A stretch of DNA of 64,000 bases from Corythoichthys intestinalis (Eukaryota; Chordata; Actinopteri; Syngnathiformes; Syngnathidae). The stretch covers positions 54,787,666 to 54,851,665 of the forward strand of contig NC_080407.1 of the NCBI RefSeq assembly GCF_030265065.1, read 5' to 3'. Positions 1 to 15,837 of this stretch are shown in pieces; within the stretch, counting starts at the first letter, position 1, and every line of letters begins with the position of its first letter. Both the position numbers and the translations under genes were made by a program. Below the pieces are notes generated by a model. The model did no database searches. It was not told the DNA's origin and saw nothing but the letters and a program-made list of their open reading frames with translations.

Positions 1-130
1 TCGAAGCAGCAAAATTTAATTCGAATCTTAATTCGTTAATCGATTAATCGTTGCAGCACTATTTCAGGAGCATCAAACACTGCGAAATATGAAATACACA
101 TGCTTTTTGGTGTCATACGCACTTTAAGCC
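1..130. repeat. hAT-type MITE end plus a second repeat, in a CAMTA2 intron
   Basis: The first 60 bases carry the ATCGATTAATCG-rich terminal sequence that also occurs at 3592-4114, 31737-32313 and at the right edge of the window. Bases about 77-128 match 30429-30484, in a MEPCE intron, almost base for base, so a second interspersed repeat adjoins it. Both lie in the intron before the first visible CAMTA2 exon. The family name is inferred from the GGGCTGCAACGATTAATCG-type end. Confidence 0.6.
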
Positions 131-198
131 GGGTTGGAGTCCTAGTTGTGAAAAATTTTCCACCACCTTTCACTAATTGGAGATCACGTCCCATCTAG

Positions 199-655
199 TA
201 CGCTCTCTACAAGAAGATGACCCAGGCAGCCATCTTGATCCAGTCCAAGTTTCGCTCGTACTACGAGCAGAAGCGCTTCCAACAGAGTCGGCGCGCGGCC
301 GTGCTCATCCAGCAGTACTACCGCAGCTACAAGGAGTACGAGAGGCTCAAACAGGGCCCGGGCGGGGGAGGCGGCGCTGGTCACAACCCCAAAATCAAGT
401 GAGAACGTGCATACAAGTTAATGAACCATTACGGTGTTGATTTTAATCCCGGTGCGTTCGCCAGGGGGACCTTCCTGACCAAGAAACAGGACCAGGCTGC
501 ACGCAAGATCATGAGGTTCCTGAGACGCTGCAGGCACCGGTATAACATAAACCCGCATCCCGAATGACGAGCTAGTGTTTTGACGCCCGTGTCGGTGCAG
601 GATCAAGGAGCTGAAGCAAAACCGGGAGCTGGAGAGACGAGGCCTGACTACGTAA
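199..655 (+). CDS. CAMTA2: Calmodulin-binding transcription activator 2, C-terminal exons (partial)
   Basis: Three exons can be read: 199-398, 465-539 and 601-655, all with GT-AG junctions and a TAA stop at 653-655. The first begins YALYKKMTQAAILIQSKFRS and holds two IQ calmodulin-binding motifs (AAILIQSKFRSYY and AAVLIQQYYRSY). The second encodes the conserved LTKKQDQAARKIMRFLRRCR segment and the third a short RIKELKQNRELERRGLTT tail. This arrangement matches the C terminus of CAMTA proteins, and the YALYKK lead-in resembles CAMTA2 more than CAMTA1. CAMTAs are nuclear DNA-binding coactivators that respond to calcium-calmodulin. The CG-1, TIG and ankyrin parts lie left of the window. An ATTAAA at 1036-1041 is a plausible polyadenylation signal. 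The 3' end converges on the SERP gene. Closeness to ENO3 and SLC25A11 mirrors human 17p13.2 and supports the CAMTA2 assignment. Confidence 0.93.
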
Positions 656-1107
656 AACCAGACCCCCCGCCCTGCATCCCGACGATCGCAGTTCCCACGT
701 CGAGGCTAATGTCCGTCTCTTTTCATATTGACACGTCGGTACGCATGCATCCATCCGTACAATACACGGGACTTTTGAAACGCTGTTATTTATGACTGCA
801 AGTGAGTCTTAATGAACTGAACTGTGATTCGGAGGCCACAGTCTGGCTTGTTTTGCATGACGCCATTGAGGACGGAGACATGTAGAGAAAAATATCGCCT
901 TTATTTCACACGCTTTGATCATCGACAAAGCAAAGCATCGTGGGATGTGTCATTCACATGCTTTGTGTGTTTGTGTAAAAAAAGAAAAACAGAAACAACA
1001 ATATCTGATCAACAATGAAAACAAACTAAACAATAATTAAAAGGAGAACAGTGTGTCCAATATGTCAACAAGGTCCGAACATCTCAGACCAGCTCAGCTT
1101 TGGGTCA

Positions 1108-1471
1108 TCACATGCCCTGTCTGATACTCTGGATGATCTGGAAGATGGCTGCAAAGCAAAATACAATTTAACGGTGGGGGACTTGAAACTGTCTATTAGA
1201 ACCCACCTGATCCACAAACAACGAAGACGAAAAGCGCCAGTAACCACGGACCCACCGGAGATTTTTCCTCGTTCACCGGCCGCTACAGGACAAAAAGTCC
1301 CGAAGTCATTTTCAAGAGTTCAACGTAAAGTGGCACTGATATGGGGGTTAACTCGTTAGCCCGGTTAGCTAAGCTGTCGGTACCAACCGAGGTTTTCTGG
1401 ACGTGTCCCCGCTGCGTGATGGTTTTGCTGTGCCGCTCGTTCGCTACCTTCATTCGTTGCACCGCCGACAT
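1108..1471 (-). CDS. Stress-associated ER protein (SERP/RAMP4 family), complete
   Basis: Three short exons on the minus strand, 1471-1388, 1282-1207 and 1148-1108, join in phase into a 66-residue protein, the exact length of SERP1/RAMP4. It starts MSAVQRMKVANERHSKTITQ, as family members start with a basic ANEKHSKNITQRG segment. It continues NEEKSPVGPWLLALFVFVVC, the single tail-anchor membrane segment, and ends AIFQIIQSIRQGM. RAMP4 proteins sit in the ER membrane at the Sec61 translocon and stabilise new membrane proteins during ER stress. The gene has introns, so it is not a processed copy. AATAAA on the minus strand at 905-900 would end its transcript inside the CAMTA2 3' region, so the two genes converge and probably overlap in their 3' UTRs. 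I cannot tell SERP1 from SERP2 or a fish-specific paralogue. Confidence 0.9.
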
Positions 1472-1697
1472 GGTTACGGGTTGGACCGGACCGCAGTGGA
1501 ACCGGGACGGCGACGACGCGGGTTGCTGCCGATAAAAACCGCTGCTACTCGCGTCCGACGCTAACTGTTAGCAGTTGCTAGACGGTGGGCATCTCGTCAC
1601 GTGACGCGAAATGGCTTGTTCGCGGCGCGGACGCCTTGGAGGAGGCCTACGTCGCCACCTGCTGGACGGCGTCACCATTACGACGCCTACAGAGTCC

Positions 1698-2589
1698 CAG
1701 CAGGGCCGAGAACCAAAAGTGGTATTTAGCATGTGGCAAAATGGATTTTGCCGTGTGGCATTTCATTTTTTTTTTTTTTTTTTTGGGTATGTGGCAAAAT
1801 GGATTTTGGTTTGTCGCATTTTTGAGGGGGTTGAATGTCAATGTGCTGTCGTGTAAAGTGTATGGTCAAAAATCACAGCCACACGTTTTTAAAATAAATG
1901 GAAAATTTGGACGTGCATAGCCATCATTGGCATGGACGTCGTCATGCATGGCCTGCAAAACTGACATATACCCCCCAAAAAATGCCACATACCTCCCAAA
2001 AAAATGCAACAAACCAAAATCCATCAAAATCAATTTGCCACATGGCAAAAAAAATGCCACATCGTAGAAAATGGCACATGGCAAAATCCATTTTGCCACA
2101 TACCAAAAAAATGGCACATGTCAAAATCCATTTTGCCACATGGAAAAAATTAATTTTGCTACATAGCAAAAAATGCTTTATAGGGCAAAATCCATGCCTC
2201 TTGGCAAAAATAAATAAATAAAAAAAATGACAAATTCAATCTTGCCACATGGCAAAAAAATGCCACATCATATAAAAATGCCACATTGCAAAATCCATTT
2301 TTCCACATGGCAAAAAAAATGGCACATGTCAAAATCAATCTTGCCACATGGCAAAGATAAAATGCCACATGGCAAAATCAATTTTGCTACATGACAAAAA
2401 AGGCCACATGGCAAAATCAATTTGGCACATGACGAAAAAATGCCACATGGCAAAATCTTGCCACATAGCAAAAAATGCCACATGGCAAAATCCATTTTGC
2501 CACACGGCAAAGAAAAAATGCCACGTGGCAAAATACATCAATTTTGCCACATGGCAAAAAAATGCCATGTGGCAAAATTTTCATATCTC
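1698..2589. mobile_element. Hairpin-array hAT-like element, copy A
   Basis: The left end starts CAGCAGGG followed by GAGAACCAAAAGTGGTATTT at about 1708, and the right end reads ATATCTC. Flanks are CAGAGTCC (1690-1697) and CAGAGTCG (2590-2597), a 7/8 target duplication. Inside, a short left part uses the GCCATGTGGC orientation, then a central segment (about 1825-1975) is shared with other copies. From about 2035 to 2575 many GCCACATGGC hairpin units follow, separated by A-runs and AATCCATT. The copy is reversed relative to the others, and its right end has lost the GGTTCTC block. It lies between the SERP and CNP genes. No protein coding is claimed. Confidence 0.75.
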
Positions 2590-3169
2590 CAGAGTCGAGC
2601 AAAAGTGGGTTTAGTGGCAATAAGTCGCTCCCGAGTCAGTGTATTATTACTTTAAAACACTAGTAATAATAACATTTCGAGTATTCAGTGGATAAACTAC
2701 GTAGTCTACTGAGATGAATCACTTTCAAAGTTTAAAAGAATACATTAAAAGTCTGTCTAAAAAGTGTTTCAAGGCCCGATAAGAAGTTTAGTCAGTAAAT
2801 TGACTCAAACAATGAGCTTTATCTTTAATTCAGGCTCACAATTACACAAACACTTGCATCCAGTCATGGAATGTTGTCAAATACAGTACACCAACTTGTT
2901 AAACCCATTGGTTGCCATTGACGACGATAGATTTTCCACCCTCCCACTACAAATGGGTTGGACATTACTCGTAATAAACTAATTGGAGGGAAGGGGGCGT
3001 TTTGGCCAGAGGAAGAACACATTTTTAACTCATTGGCTGTCGTCTATCGTCGTCAATGAAGCTGATGGAGTTAACACAAATGCGCATGTTTAACACATGC
3101 TTGTCTTGTTACACGAATGGTCTTCTAGCAGCCTTCGCCAGGGGTCAGAGGTAGCCCGCGAGGGTGAGT
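2590..3169. repeat. Gap between hairpin element A and the CNP gene, with a small MITE
   Basis: About 2898-3062 carries a palindromic fish MITE: 'gccattgacgacgatag' on the left is answered in inverse by 'ctatcgtcgtcaatg' on the right, around a 'ccaccctccca' type core. Related copies lie at 27133-27235, 29690-29790, 36630-36745, 55868-55935 and 56110-56175. Nothing else is recognised in the rest. Confidence 0.5.
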
Positions 3170-4652
3170 TCAGCATCCGAGTCGGCTGACGGCGCCGATG
3201 CGATCCATCTTCATGCCGAAGCATCCGCGTCCCCCGAGTGCTGTCAGTTTCCCGCCGCGCCTCCTCATCTTGGCATGCCGCCGCAGGACGTCGGCGAGGA
3301 AGCGCGCCGTCCCCGCAGACGCCCACTCCTCCCGCTTCTCGGCCGGGGATTCTAACAGGCCGTCCGCCGAGCCCTCGGACGGGGACGGGTGCTCCATGAG
3401 GAGCGAGGAGAGTCGAGAGCCGAACAGTGCAGTCATGGCCTGTAGACAGAAGCCAAAGATCTGGTAAATTTGTTAAGAAAATCAGCAGTCTTAGCGTGTC
3501 TGGCATTGAATCATCAGGTTTCAGCGATTGGTCGTTGGCGAGAACTTGGTCACAATGAGGAGATGCTTTGCTTATTATTGTTCACAATGAAGTAATCCTG
3601 CAACGCTTTACTCGAGTAATTCGATTAGAAAAAAACATTCGAATTCAATTGTGCTGTAATGGTTTGTTTTGAAATTGTTTGCATCTAGTTTTATAGATTT
3701 GGGTGGAAACACTGGCCTCTAGTGGTAACAGTGAATATGACATAACTCATTTCACATGGCTAAATCCAGCTGCTCCCTGTTAAAACCAACAGCTAAGTTT
3801 TTGTTTGAGTTTATAGTTTTTTAATCCATTCGTAATTTAGTTTATAGGTATATTTAGCCGTTTTTTTTGTTAAGAGCATTGTAAAAAAAAAAAAAAAAAA
3901 AGTTATCCTTTTTATAGCATTTAAGCTAACAGACTTTTGCTATGTAAGTTAGCCAATTGTTCTTTTGATGCACTTAGATGCAAATTTTTTTATACCGTTT
4001 GAGGCTCAGCTCAGGTATTTTAATTTTTGATGTGAATTATCCAATTACTAACTACTAATTATTAACTAGTTCATCGATTAATCGACTACTAAAATAATCG
4101 ATAGCTGCAGCCCTACAATGAAGAAATGTTTTGTCTTGAAGAAACTGGTAGGATGATAAGAACGACGGCATCTTGAGACAGCGTTGCTGCGTTGGAACGT
4201 TTTGACACACATGTATTAATTCCACCTTCATGCACACACATTGCAAAACAAATTCACTGGACTCTTTGTTGCTAGGGCCATCCCAAATAAAAAGAAAGGG
4301 AACAGAGGGCTTCGGTTAGAACGATTGCGGAATCTGTATTGTGTAGTCTTAGTATTGCATTGTGTAGCTTCCCTCTGTTCTCCTTGCAAGATGTTCAATT
4401 AAATTGAGTGCCTTCTCTCCTTATGTTCTGTAATGTTTTTGTATTTGAACTTGACATTTTAATGGTCCTTCGAGCCGGATTTGATCAACAAAATATTCTA
4501 TTACAAAAATGTGAGCATTTTCTTAAATACATTTGTTTTTAAGAACACCATGACCCCGGACAAACCTTGACATCGCGGGTCTGAGGCTCCGGCCTGCACT
4601 CGGTGCTGATGATGAAGATGAGGACCAGCACGGAGAAGAAAGAAGTATCCAT
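3170..4652 (-). CDS. C-type natriuretic peptide precursor
   Basis: Two coding exons on the minus strand, 4652-4566 and 3439-3170, give a 118-residue prepropeptide. Residues 1-19 (MDTSFFSVLVLIFIISTEC) are a typical signal peptide. The prohormone ends with a basic cleavage run (KMRRR) and the 17-residue ring CFGMKMDRIGAVSRLGC, followed at once by the stop. Lack of a tail after the second cysteine is the mark of CNP rather than ANP or BNP. CNPs signal through the guanylyl cyclase receptor NPR-B, mostly as local regulators. Met before DRIG recalls ANP and BNP (RMDRIG), as might be expected of the CNP3 branch, but linkage to CAMTA2 and ENO3 rather than CAMTA1 and ENO1 argues for another of the four fish CNPs, so I give no number. 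The usual SGLGC is SRLGC here. The intron holds an intact hAT MITE (3592-4114). Confidence 0.93.
3592..4114. mobile_element. hAT-type MITE with exact 8-bp target duplication, in the CNP intron
   Basis: ACAATGAA occurs at 3584-3591 and again at 4115-4122, bounding a 523-bp element that ends GCAGCCCT. The interior has the 'cgattaatcg' end sequence, a T-rich centre and A-runs. The same family is at 31737-32313 and at both window edges. No open frame was found; it needs a transposase from elsewhere. Confidence 0.8.
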
Positions 4653-4841
4653 TTTCAGGTCAGTAACGCTGCACTGTGATTGGCTGTTACTCGTCGTTTT
4701 GATGCGCAAGTGCAGGATTGTACCAAATCCCGACAAAAGTAGTTGTCGGTCGTCCTGAGCTAATCGATGGAAAGTGCTGGCCGAACGACAAAAATGTTCC
4801 TCCCAGTGGGGACGCGTCTGAGGGCCGAGGTCCCGTCCGAC

Positions 4842-4849
4842 CTTTTATA
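4842..4849 (-). promoter_or_regulatory. TATA box of the CNP gene
   Basis: CTATAAAAGG read on the minus strand (4850-4841) lies about 190 bp upstream of the CNP start codon. Transcription would then begin near 4815. A TGATGTCACAC element just upstream (about 4863-4873) resembles a CRE. Both are seen in the sequence; their use is inferred. Confidence 0.6.
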
Positions 4850-4899
4850 GCAAATCGGTGGCGTGATGTCACACATGCTTGGCGCCGGCGTCGTCGTGG

Positions 4900-5870
4900 T
4901 GACTGCGTGTCTCACGAGCACACACACAAAATGAAGGTCTGGAAGTGTTGAGGGGAAGTCACCTGGACATGATTCTATAGATGTTCCATGAATTCATCTT
5001 CTGGACTGGTCGCCAGCCAATTGCAAATTGCATTTAGTTAGACAAAACCACCATTCACATTCACATCGATTGGCAATTTTGTCTTCATTAAATGACTGGT
5101 CGCCATTGACAAATATCACTCCATTTGTTATCTATGGAGCCTAACCTAGCTAACTTTGGCTAACGGGTGAGGAACACCCTCGACTGGTCGCCACAAAAAG
5201 TTCAAAAGTTGTTGGACACCACCATGTCCATCATCATCATCGTCCCTTTTTTCCCCCCGCGGCGACCCCCGGATTTTGCATTCCGCCCCCTCGTAAAGTG
5301 TCGCCGCGGCGACAGGGTCGTCCCGGTAAAATATTTCCTGTGGTAGGGGGCGGAGCCGCAGTCGTTCACATGGTGCCGACCCAAAGGTGCGGCTAATGAC
5401 CTGCCTGCCCGCCCCCTTTTGTCTCGGCCCCCTTTCAGCAGATTGACGTCACGGGCCTTTTTGCCTTGTGATTGATGCGCTATTGTACGCCCCCCGCAAT
5501 ACCTCGAGTCATTGCCCGCATTAGTTTGAGTCTCGTAAGTCGTAATATGCCAAAGTTACACTTCGTTTTTTAAGCAACTCTGCTTTGCCGCCAATGAGTT
5601 AAGCTAATCAAATCTGCGGCATCCGATGACAAAAACTGTCTTCGACTCACTGACACAGACATCGGTGGCAATAGTTTAGTCATTGATGATGTCTTGTCAC
5701 ATGGTCGCCGCTCATCACCAGGCAACCGGCGGCCTTCGCCCAAACGTCCACGTTGACGTCACGGAGGCGTGTGTGTTTGTGTGTGCGTTATTGACTTTTT
5801 GCCATTCGATTGTTGTTTTTCAGTGTTTTTATTGTTGTTTCGTCTTCGGTAGAAAACAATGGCCGAGTCC
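4900..5870. other. Intergenic stretch between the CNP promoter and the ENO3 3' end
   Basis: About 4998-5090 ('ctggactggtcgccagccaa', then 'cattcacattcacatc') matches the 3' tail of a common fish L2-type LINE, also present in longer form at 53640-53990. The rest is a GC-rich patch (5225-5420) and unique-looking sequence with no supported exon. AATAAA on the minus strand at 5833-5828 is the likely ENO3 polyadenylation signal. Confidence 0.5.
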
Positions 5871-10931
<5,061 letters not shown>

Positions 10932-11701
10932 CCTGTCTGCGGACAGGAAGTACAGTACATGAAGTTGACTTAACACCCTCCCCTTTCACTCTTGGCCAAC
11001 TAGAATCAAAGTGGGGGGAGGCGATGCTGAACTCTCCAGAAATATTTGCGCTATTTATATCGTGACCTTCTCTAATCATTTCAATGAACTAAAGCGTTGG
11101 CTGGACAGCAATTGTAGTGAAAGGTAATAGTTGGCAAGCTAAAGAAAAATGGATTTGAATGCATTTATCTTATAAACTGTGAATTGGCATTGTTTAAATT
11201 CATTTTAATAGGCAGTCATATTGAGGGAGTAGGTGGCAATGAGATGTTTTGACTTTTCACCATTCAGTTTCAGTCTCAAAACTTTTGCCAAAATGTGCAA
11301 ATTACATGTATTTTACAAATTACAAAAAAACCAACTATTCTTGTATTTACTTTACCTATGAAATGTTACTTATTCATTCTTAAATTAGCTTCAAAGACTA
11401 CTTTCAAGCACGACTTTGTCGATTATATAAGTCATTCCATTGAAATTCAAGTGATTTTTGCTTATTTTAACTCGGTGACTGCCATGTTCACTCGCTGCCA
11501 CCCCTCCCGCTTCAACTGAATTGTACATCTACTAGTGATAAACTCATGACCGGACGTTGAAAGAGTTAAAGGGCAAATTTGGCCCACCCCTCTGGACTTT
11601 GTCCTCACTTCCTGTTTGTCTCAACCTTGACCTTGATGTGAAATTTGCCCGGAATAACAAGAAAAGCACACAACTTAGGGGGGTGTCGTGGGGCGGCCTA
11701 C

Positions 11702-11814
11702 CTCAGCTGTCTTCAGTGGGGGGGCTGCTGGTGCCGGCGGACTGCCTGTGCAAGCGGAAGGTTCCCACGGCCGCGAGGAAGTGTCACCCAAGGGGGTGCG
11801 TCCGCTTTTTATGG
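11702..11814 (-). promoter_or_regulatory. ENO3 promoter and 5' non-coding exon
   Basis: CCATAAAAAG on the minus strand (11814-11805) is a TATA-like box. A non-coding exon would run from about 11783 to 11702, ending GAG|GTAGGC, and splice to the acceptor CAGACAG|G at 10933/10932, one base before the start codon. An upstream non-coding exon is usual in vertebrate enolase genes. The exact start site is inferred. Confidence 0.55.
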
Positions 11815-11929
11815 ACTTGGGCCGGTTGGGGGCGGACCCAGCGGGAGGCCAAGGGAGCGGGTGGAAATGTCACTTTTTCGATTATTGTGGTCGTCGACGA
11901 ATCGACTCCTATATAAATAACGTTATATG

Positions 11930-13745
11930 ACTCTGGGTGGCAAATTTTAGTGAGAAATGCAGACACACGGAGAAAATAAATATTTCGAAACGACTATGTA
12001 AATATTGCTTTCCAAACCAAAGGTAGTGTTTTTGTTTACTATGAAAAAACTACAAACATTTTGCATCAATCATCATTAAGAAGAGAAATCAAGAGTTTTT
12101 TTTTTTTTTTAAACAAGATTATTTTTTAGTTTTTCAAATCAATATAAGAATGTATTTTATTCCCTGATTTAAATCAAATTTCATGGGAACCTCAAACTCA
12201 AAGACTTGTAGGCTCTAATTATCCATAATTGTTCTCTTTTACTAAAATGTGTTATTAGAAACATATATTATTGCCCTTTATTTAAAAGTATATACTATTT
12301 AGTACATGATTTGACCTACGGAGGGCGCCATGTTTTACGTGTGCAATGCATGCTGAGGGTAATGACGTGGTTGGCCTGGACTGGGAGAAAAGCTTTGCTA
12401 GCTAGCAAGCGGCGCTAGTATGACGACTGGCATGATTTTGTCACATTCTGCTGCTGGTCAGATTGTTTTGCTACAGAGCCGTGGGGTGAGTTCCCAGTGT
12501 CGTATCTACATCCAATTCCAACTTATCAGCAGTGTCTTTAAACCGATCCTAGGCGGCTTGCTGCCATTTGACAGTTTGTATATCCCTTCGTTGCTAGTTG
12601 CATCATTGCCTTTTTTTTTCTTACTTGTTTGTCTGCCTCTTGCATTGTGTCGTCAACAACGATGGCGACCTACTTGTCAAACAAATTTTTCATATTTTAT
12701 AAAAACGAAAATATTAAGAAGGGTTTGAATGTCATATTAATATAATTTATATGAACATTTATCTTTTAAGAACTACAAGTCTTTCTGTCCGTGGTTCCCT
12801 TTAAGAAATGAATAATTAAAAAAGTACATGACTGTAAAAATCTGATATTTACTGTTTTCACTTTTTAATATAGAATTTAATTTAAAAGTAGTATTTCCTA
12901 TTATGAATAATTATTATTATCAATAGTCAGCAATTTTAAAAAAGTTTAGTTTCAGCCGATTAGAGAATTGCGGAATTTGTTTGGAGTTAGCCAGTAGAGG
13001 GCAGCCTACTAGGAAGGAGAGGCCACATCAACGGCAGCCAACGAGTGCAATACAAAAGGTTAAATTGAACTTTAAATCTTTTTTTGATGTTGTCAAGGCC
13101 CTTAAAGCTTCAAACTAACGTATGACATGTGTGTAACAGTCAGACGGTCCCCAGCGAGCACCAAGAGAAGGTCAGAGTTCACCCAGAGGAGAAATGTGAC
13201 ACGCTCAGCCTTCAAGCAAAGGTCAGTCACACACCCACGCACACACTTTAACCTTTACGTTCACCTTTAGCGCTGGGGAACACAAATAGAAAAGACATCT
13301 TAAGGATCGGTCGCGGGGTTTGAGTGTGGAGTCCAGTACTCCGAAAACACACACCTGTCGAGGTTCAACCACAACTCCGAATTGTCTGTGCTTGGGTCAT
13401 GACGATTGGCTAGTGACCAGTCCTGTTTAGAATCTACTATTAGCACTATAGATATAGAACTGATGGATGTCTCGCGGCAGCCAGTGAGCTAACGTAGACA
13501 CAATTCTATTGGAAGATTTTTTTTTTTAAACAGCGACACCTTTTTAAAACGGTATATCAATTTTTGGTAGGAGCATATTGATAAACTTTTGGGGTACAAA
13601 GTATTGCGATATATCACCATTTTGATGTATTGTCACACCCCTACTATAGGAACTGAACAACTATTTTGACAACTTTTAGCATCTGTGTGTATGCATGTCT
13701 GTCAAGATGTGTAGCAAAACAGATTGGACATCAAGTTACTAGCTA
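11930..13745. other. Intergenic stretch upstream of ENO3
   Basis: Mostly AT-rich and unique-looking. About 13535-13645 holds a repeat with 'gatatatcaccattttgatg' that recurs in inverse form at 28690-28760 and 58770-58870, a small MITE. An exon-like segment lies at 13140-13221 and is listed separately. I see no other gene. Confidence 0.4.
13140..13221 (+). other. Orphan exon-like segment, unassigned
   Basis: The segment is bounded by a plausible acceptor (TGTGTGTAACAG) and donor (AAAG|GTCAGT). One frame is open across it and reads TVPSEHQEKVRVHPEEKCDT, then LSLQAK, with a charged, protein-like composition. I recognise no family. It could be a lone exon, a piece of a repeat or chance. Confidence 0.2.
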
Positions 13746-14824
13746 CGGTGGTATGAAAAAGTATCTTGAACCTTTTGCAATTTCTCACATTTCTGCATAA
13801 AATCACCATCACATGTGATCTGATCTTTGTTAAAATCACACAGATGAAAATACAGTGTCTGGTTTAACTAAAACCATCAAAACATTTATTGGTTTTCATC
13901 TTTTAATGAGGATAGTATGCAAACAATGACAGAAGCGGGAAAAATAAGTAAGCGAACCATCATATTTAATATATTGTGCCCCCTCACTTTGGCAACAATA
14001 GCTTCAACCAGACGCTTCCTGTAGCTGCAAATCAGTCTTGCACATCGATCAGGACTAATCTTGGCCCATTCTTCTCTACAAAACTGCTGCAGTTCAGTTG
14101 GATTCCTGGGATGAAACGCTGTCTTTAGGTCATGCCGCAGCATCTCAATGGGGTTCAAATCTGGACTTTGACTTGGCCACTTCACAACGTGTATTTGTTC
14201 TTCCGAAACCATTCTGAAGTTGATTTACTTCTGTGTTTGTGATCATTGTCTTGTTGCAGCATACATCATCTTTTTAGCTTTTCAGGTTTTCCTGCAAAAC
14301 ATCCTTTTGAATTCATTCTTCCGTTCATGATTGCAAGTTGTCCAGGCCCTGAGGTAGCAAAACAGCCCCAAATGAGGTGTTGATGTTGCTGAGCTGTTCC
14401 ATTTTTCCTCCACACATGACGTTATGTGTTACACTAAAACATTTCAACTTTAGTTTCATCAGTCCACAAAATATTTTTGCCAAAACTTGTGCGGAGTGTC
14501 CTAGTTCCTTTTTGCGAACATTAAACGAGCATCGTTTTTTTAGAGAGCATTGGCTTCCTCAGTGGAGACAGTCCTCCAATGAACACCATTCTTGGTCGTA
14601 GTTTTACATATAGTTAATGTGTGCAGAGATTTGGACTGTGCCAGCATTTTCTGTAAGTCTTTAGCAGACACTCTAGGGTTCTTTTTTTTACCCCTCTGAG
14701 TATTCTGCGCTGAACTCTTGGGTGGTTTTAGTTAAAGCAGACACTGTATTTTCATCTTGATCACATTTGATGGTGATTTTATGCAGAAATGTTAGAAAGG
14801 TTCAGATACTTTTTCAGACCACTG
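13746..14824 (-). mobile_element. Tc1-like transposon, degenerate
   Basis: Inverted ends of about 20 bp (CRGTGGTMTGAAAAAGTATC) are flanked by TA on both sides (13744-13745, 14825-14826). A minus-strand frame at 14212-13886 encodes the C-terminal part of a Tc1 transposase, including [19 protein letters not shown] and a YRKRLVEAI segment. Upstream transposase sequence is only partly recognisable and broken. At 1079 bp it is shorter than a full Tc1 element. It lies between ENO3 and SLC25A11. Confidence 0.8.
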
Positions 14825-14826
14825 TA

Positions 14827-15837
14827 GCTACGTTTGTGTCTCTATGTTTACAGCATGTGATGCAGAATGCGGATTTTTTGGGGGGGATAATTCAGATTTT
14901 TTGTGCGTGTAGCTGTTCAAGTTCAAGCAAAGACAGATGCAAGCGCACTGTAACATGTGCTTTTAGCCTGTACTAGCACCACTAGTGCTTGTTTTAAATA
15001 ACCCCTTAGGGGACACTTGTGACGACTAACTATTCAAAGGTTGACACTATTTTAAGACAATTCAGTACTAGCAATTTTATTTTTTAAATTATGAATCATT
15101 ATCGTATGATATTTTGTAATTATAATCAGTCAAAATGGACTGGATGTCCATAGTGCCATCAACTGCAGCCAATAAGGGTAAAACAAAAACTGAGAATTGT
15201 GCCTGATAGGGTTAATATATATATTTTTTTAAATCACAAATTTGCTGGACATGTATATCTATAAAACCCGTTGGTTAATTGCAAATTTTTTTGCTAAATT
15301 TTCAGTGCCGTTGACAGCGCTAGACGTCCGATCCATTTTGACCCAGATCGGACGTTGTGCGGACAAGCACCATACAAAATCGTCCATTTATGTGTAAGTA
15401 CAACGGGCATACTGACAATTACGTAACAGATAGTACAGTTTGTGCCTTTGAGTGACGTCATCATGTGTCGAGTTTCACATGACAACTTTAAGCCTGTGTG
15501 CTTCTGTAGCAAGATGTGGCTACGAGCTAACTACGTTAAGATATGGCAATTGACCTGCACTGTCAATGTAGTCTTACAGTGTATGTTTTGTGTACACACT
15601 CATGTTTTTCATTCTGTAAATGTCCATGGGACTTATCAGTTTTTGCGTATTTCCAAATATGTGTTTGTCCACGTACTACAAAACAGCATTGACAAAAGTC
15701 CAATCAATAGTCCCGTGTTTTTTGTTTTTTAATGGACCCTCATCATAATCATCCGAAGCTCAAAACCATACTCTAAATAGCTATTCGTTCCATCCTTTTT
15801 ACAAAAAATTAAATTAAAACACTTTTGTGCGTGTTTG
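14827..15837. other. Gap between the Tc1 element and SLC25A11
   Basis: AT-rich sequence that probably includes the SLC25A11 3' UTR. A small palindromic stretch at 15300-15355 ('gccgttgacagcgctagacg' and related text) belongs to the dispersed fish MITE seen at 55868-55935. No exon is supported. Confidence 0.35.

Noticed and set aside
12420-12728. A 102-codon frame beginning MTTGMILSHSAAG.
   Set aside because: Hydrophobic, low in charge, without a recognised family or splice partner; probably chance.
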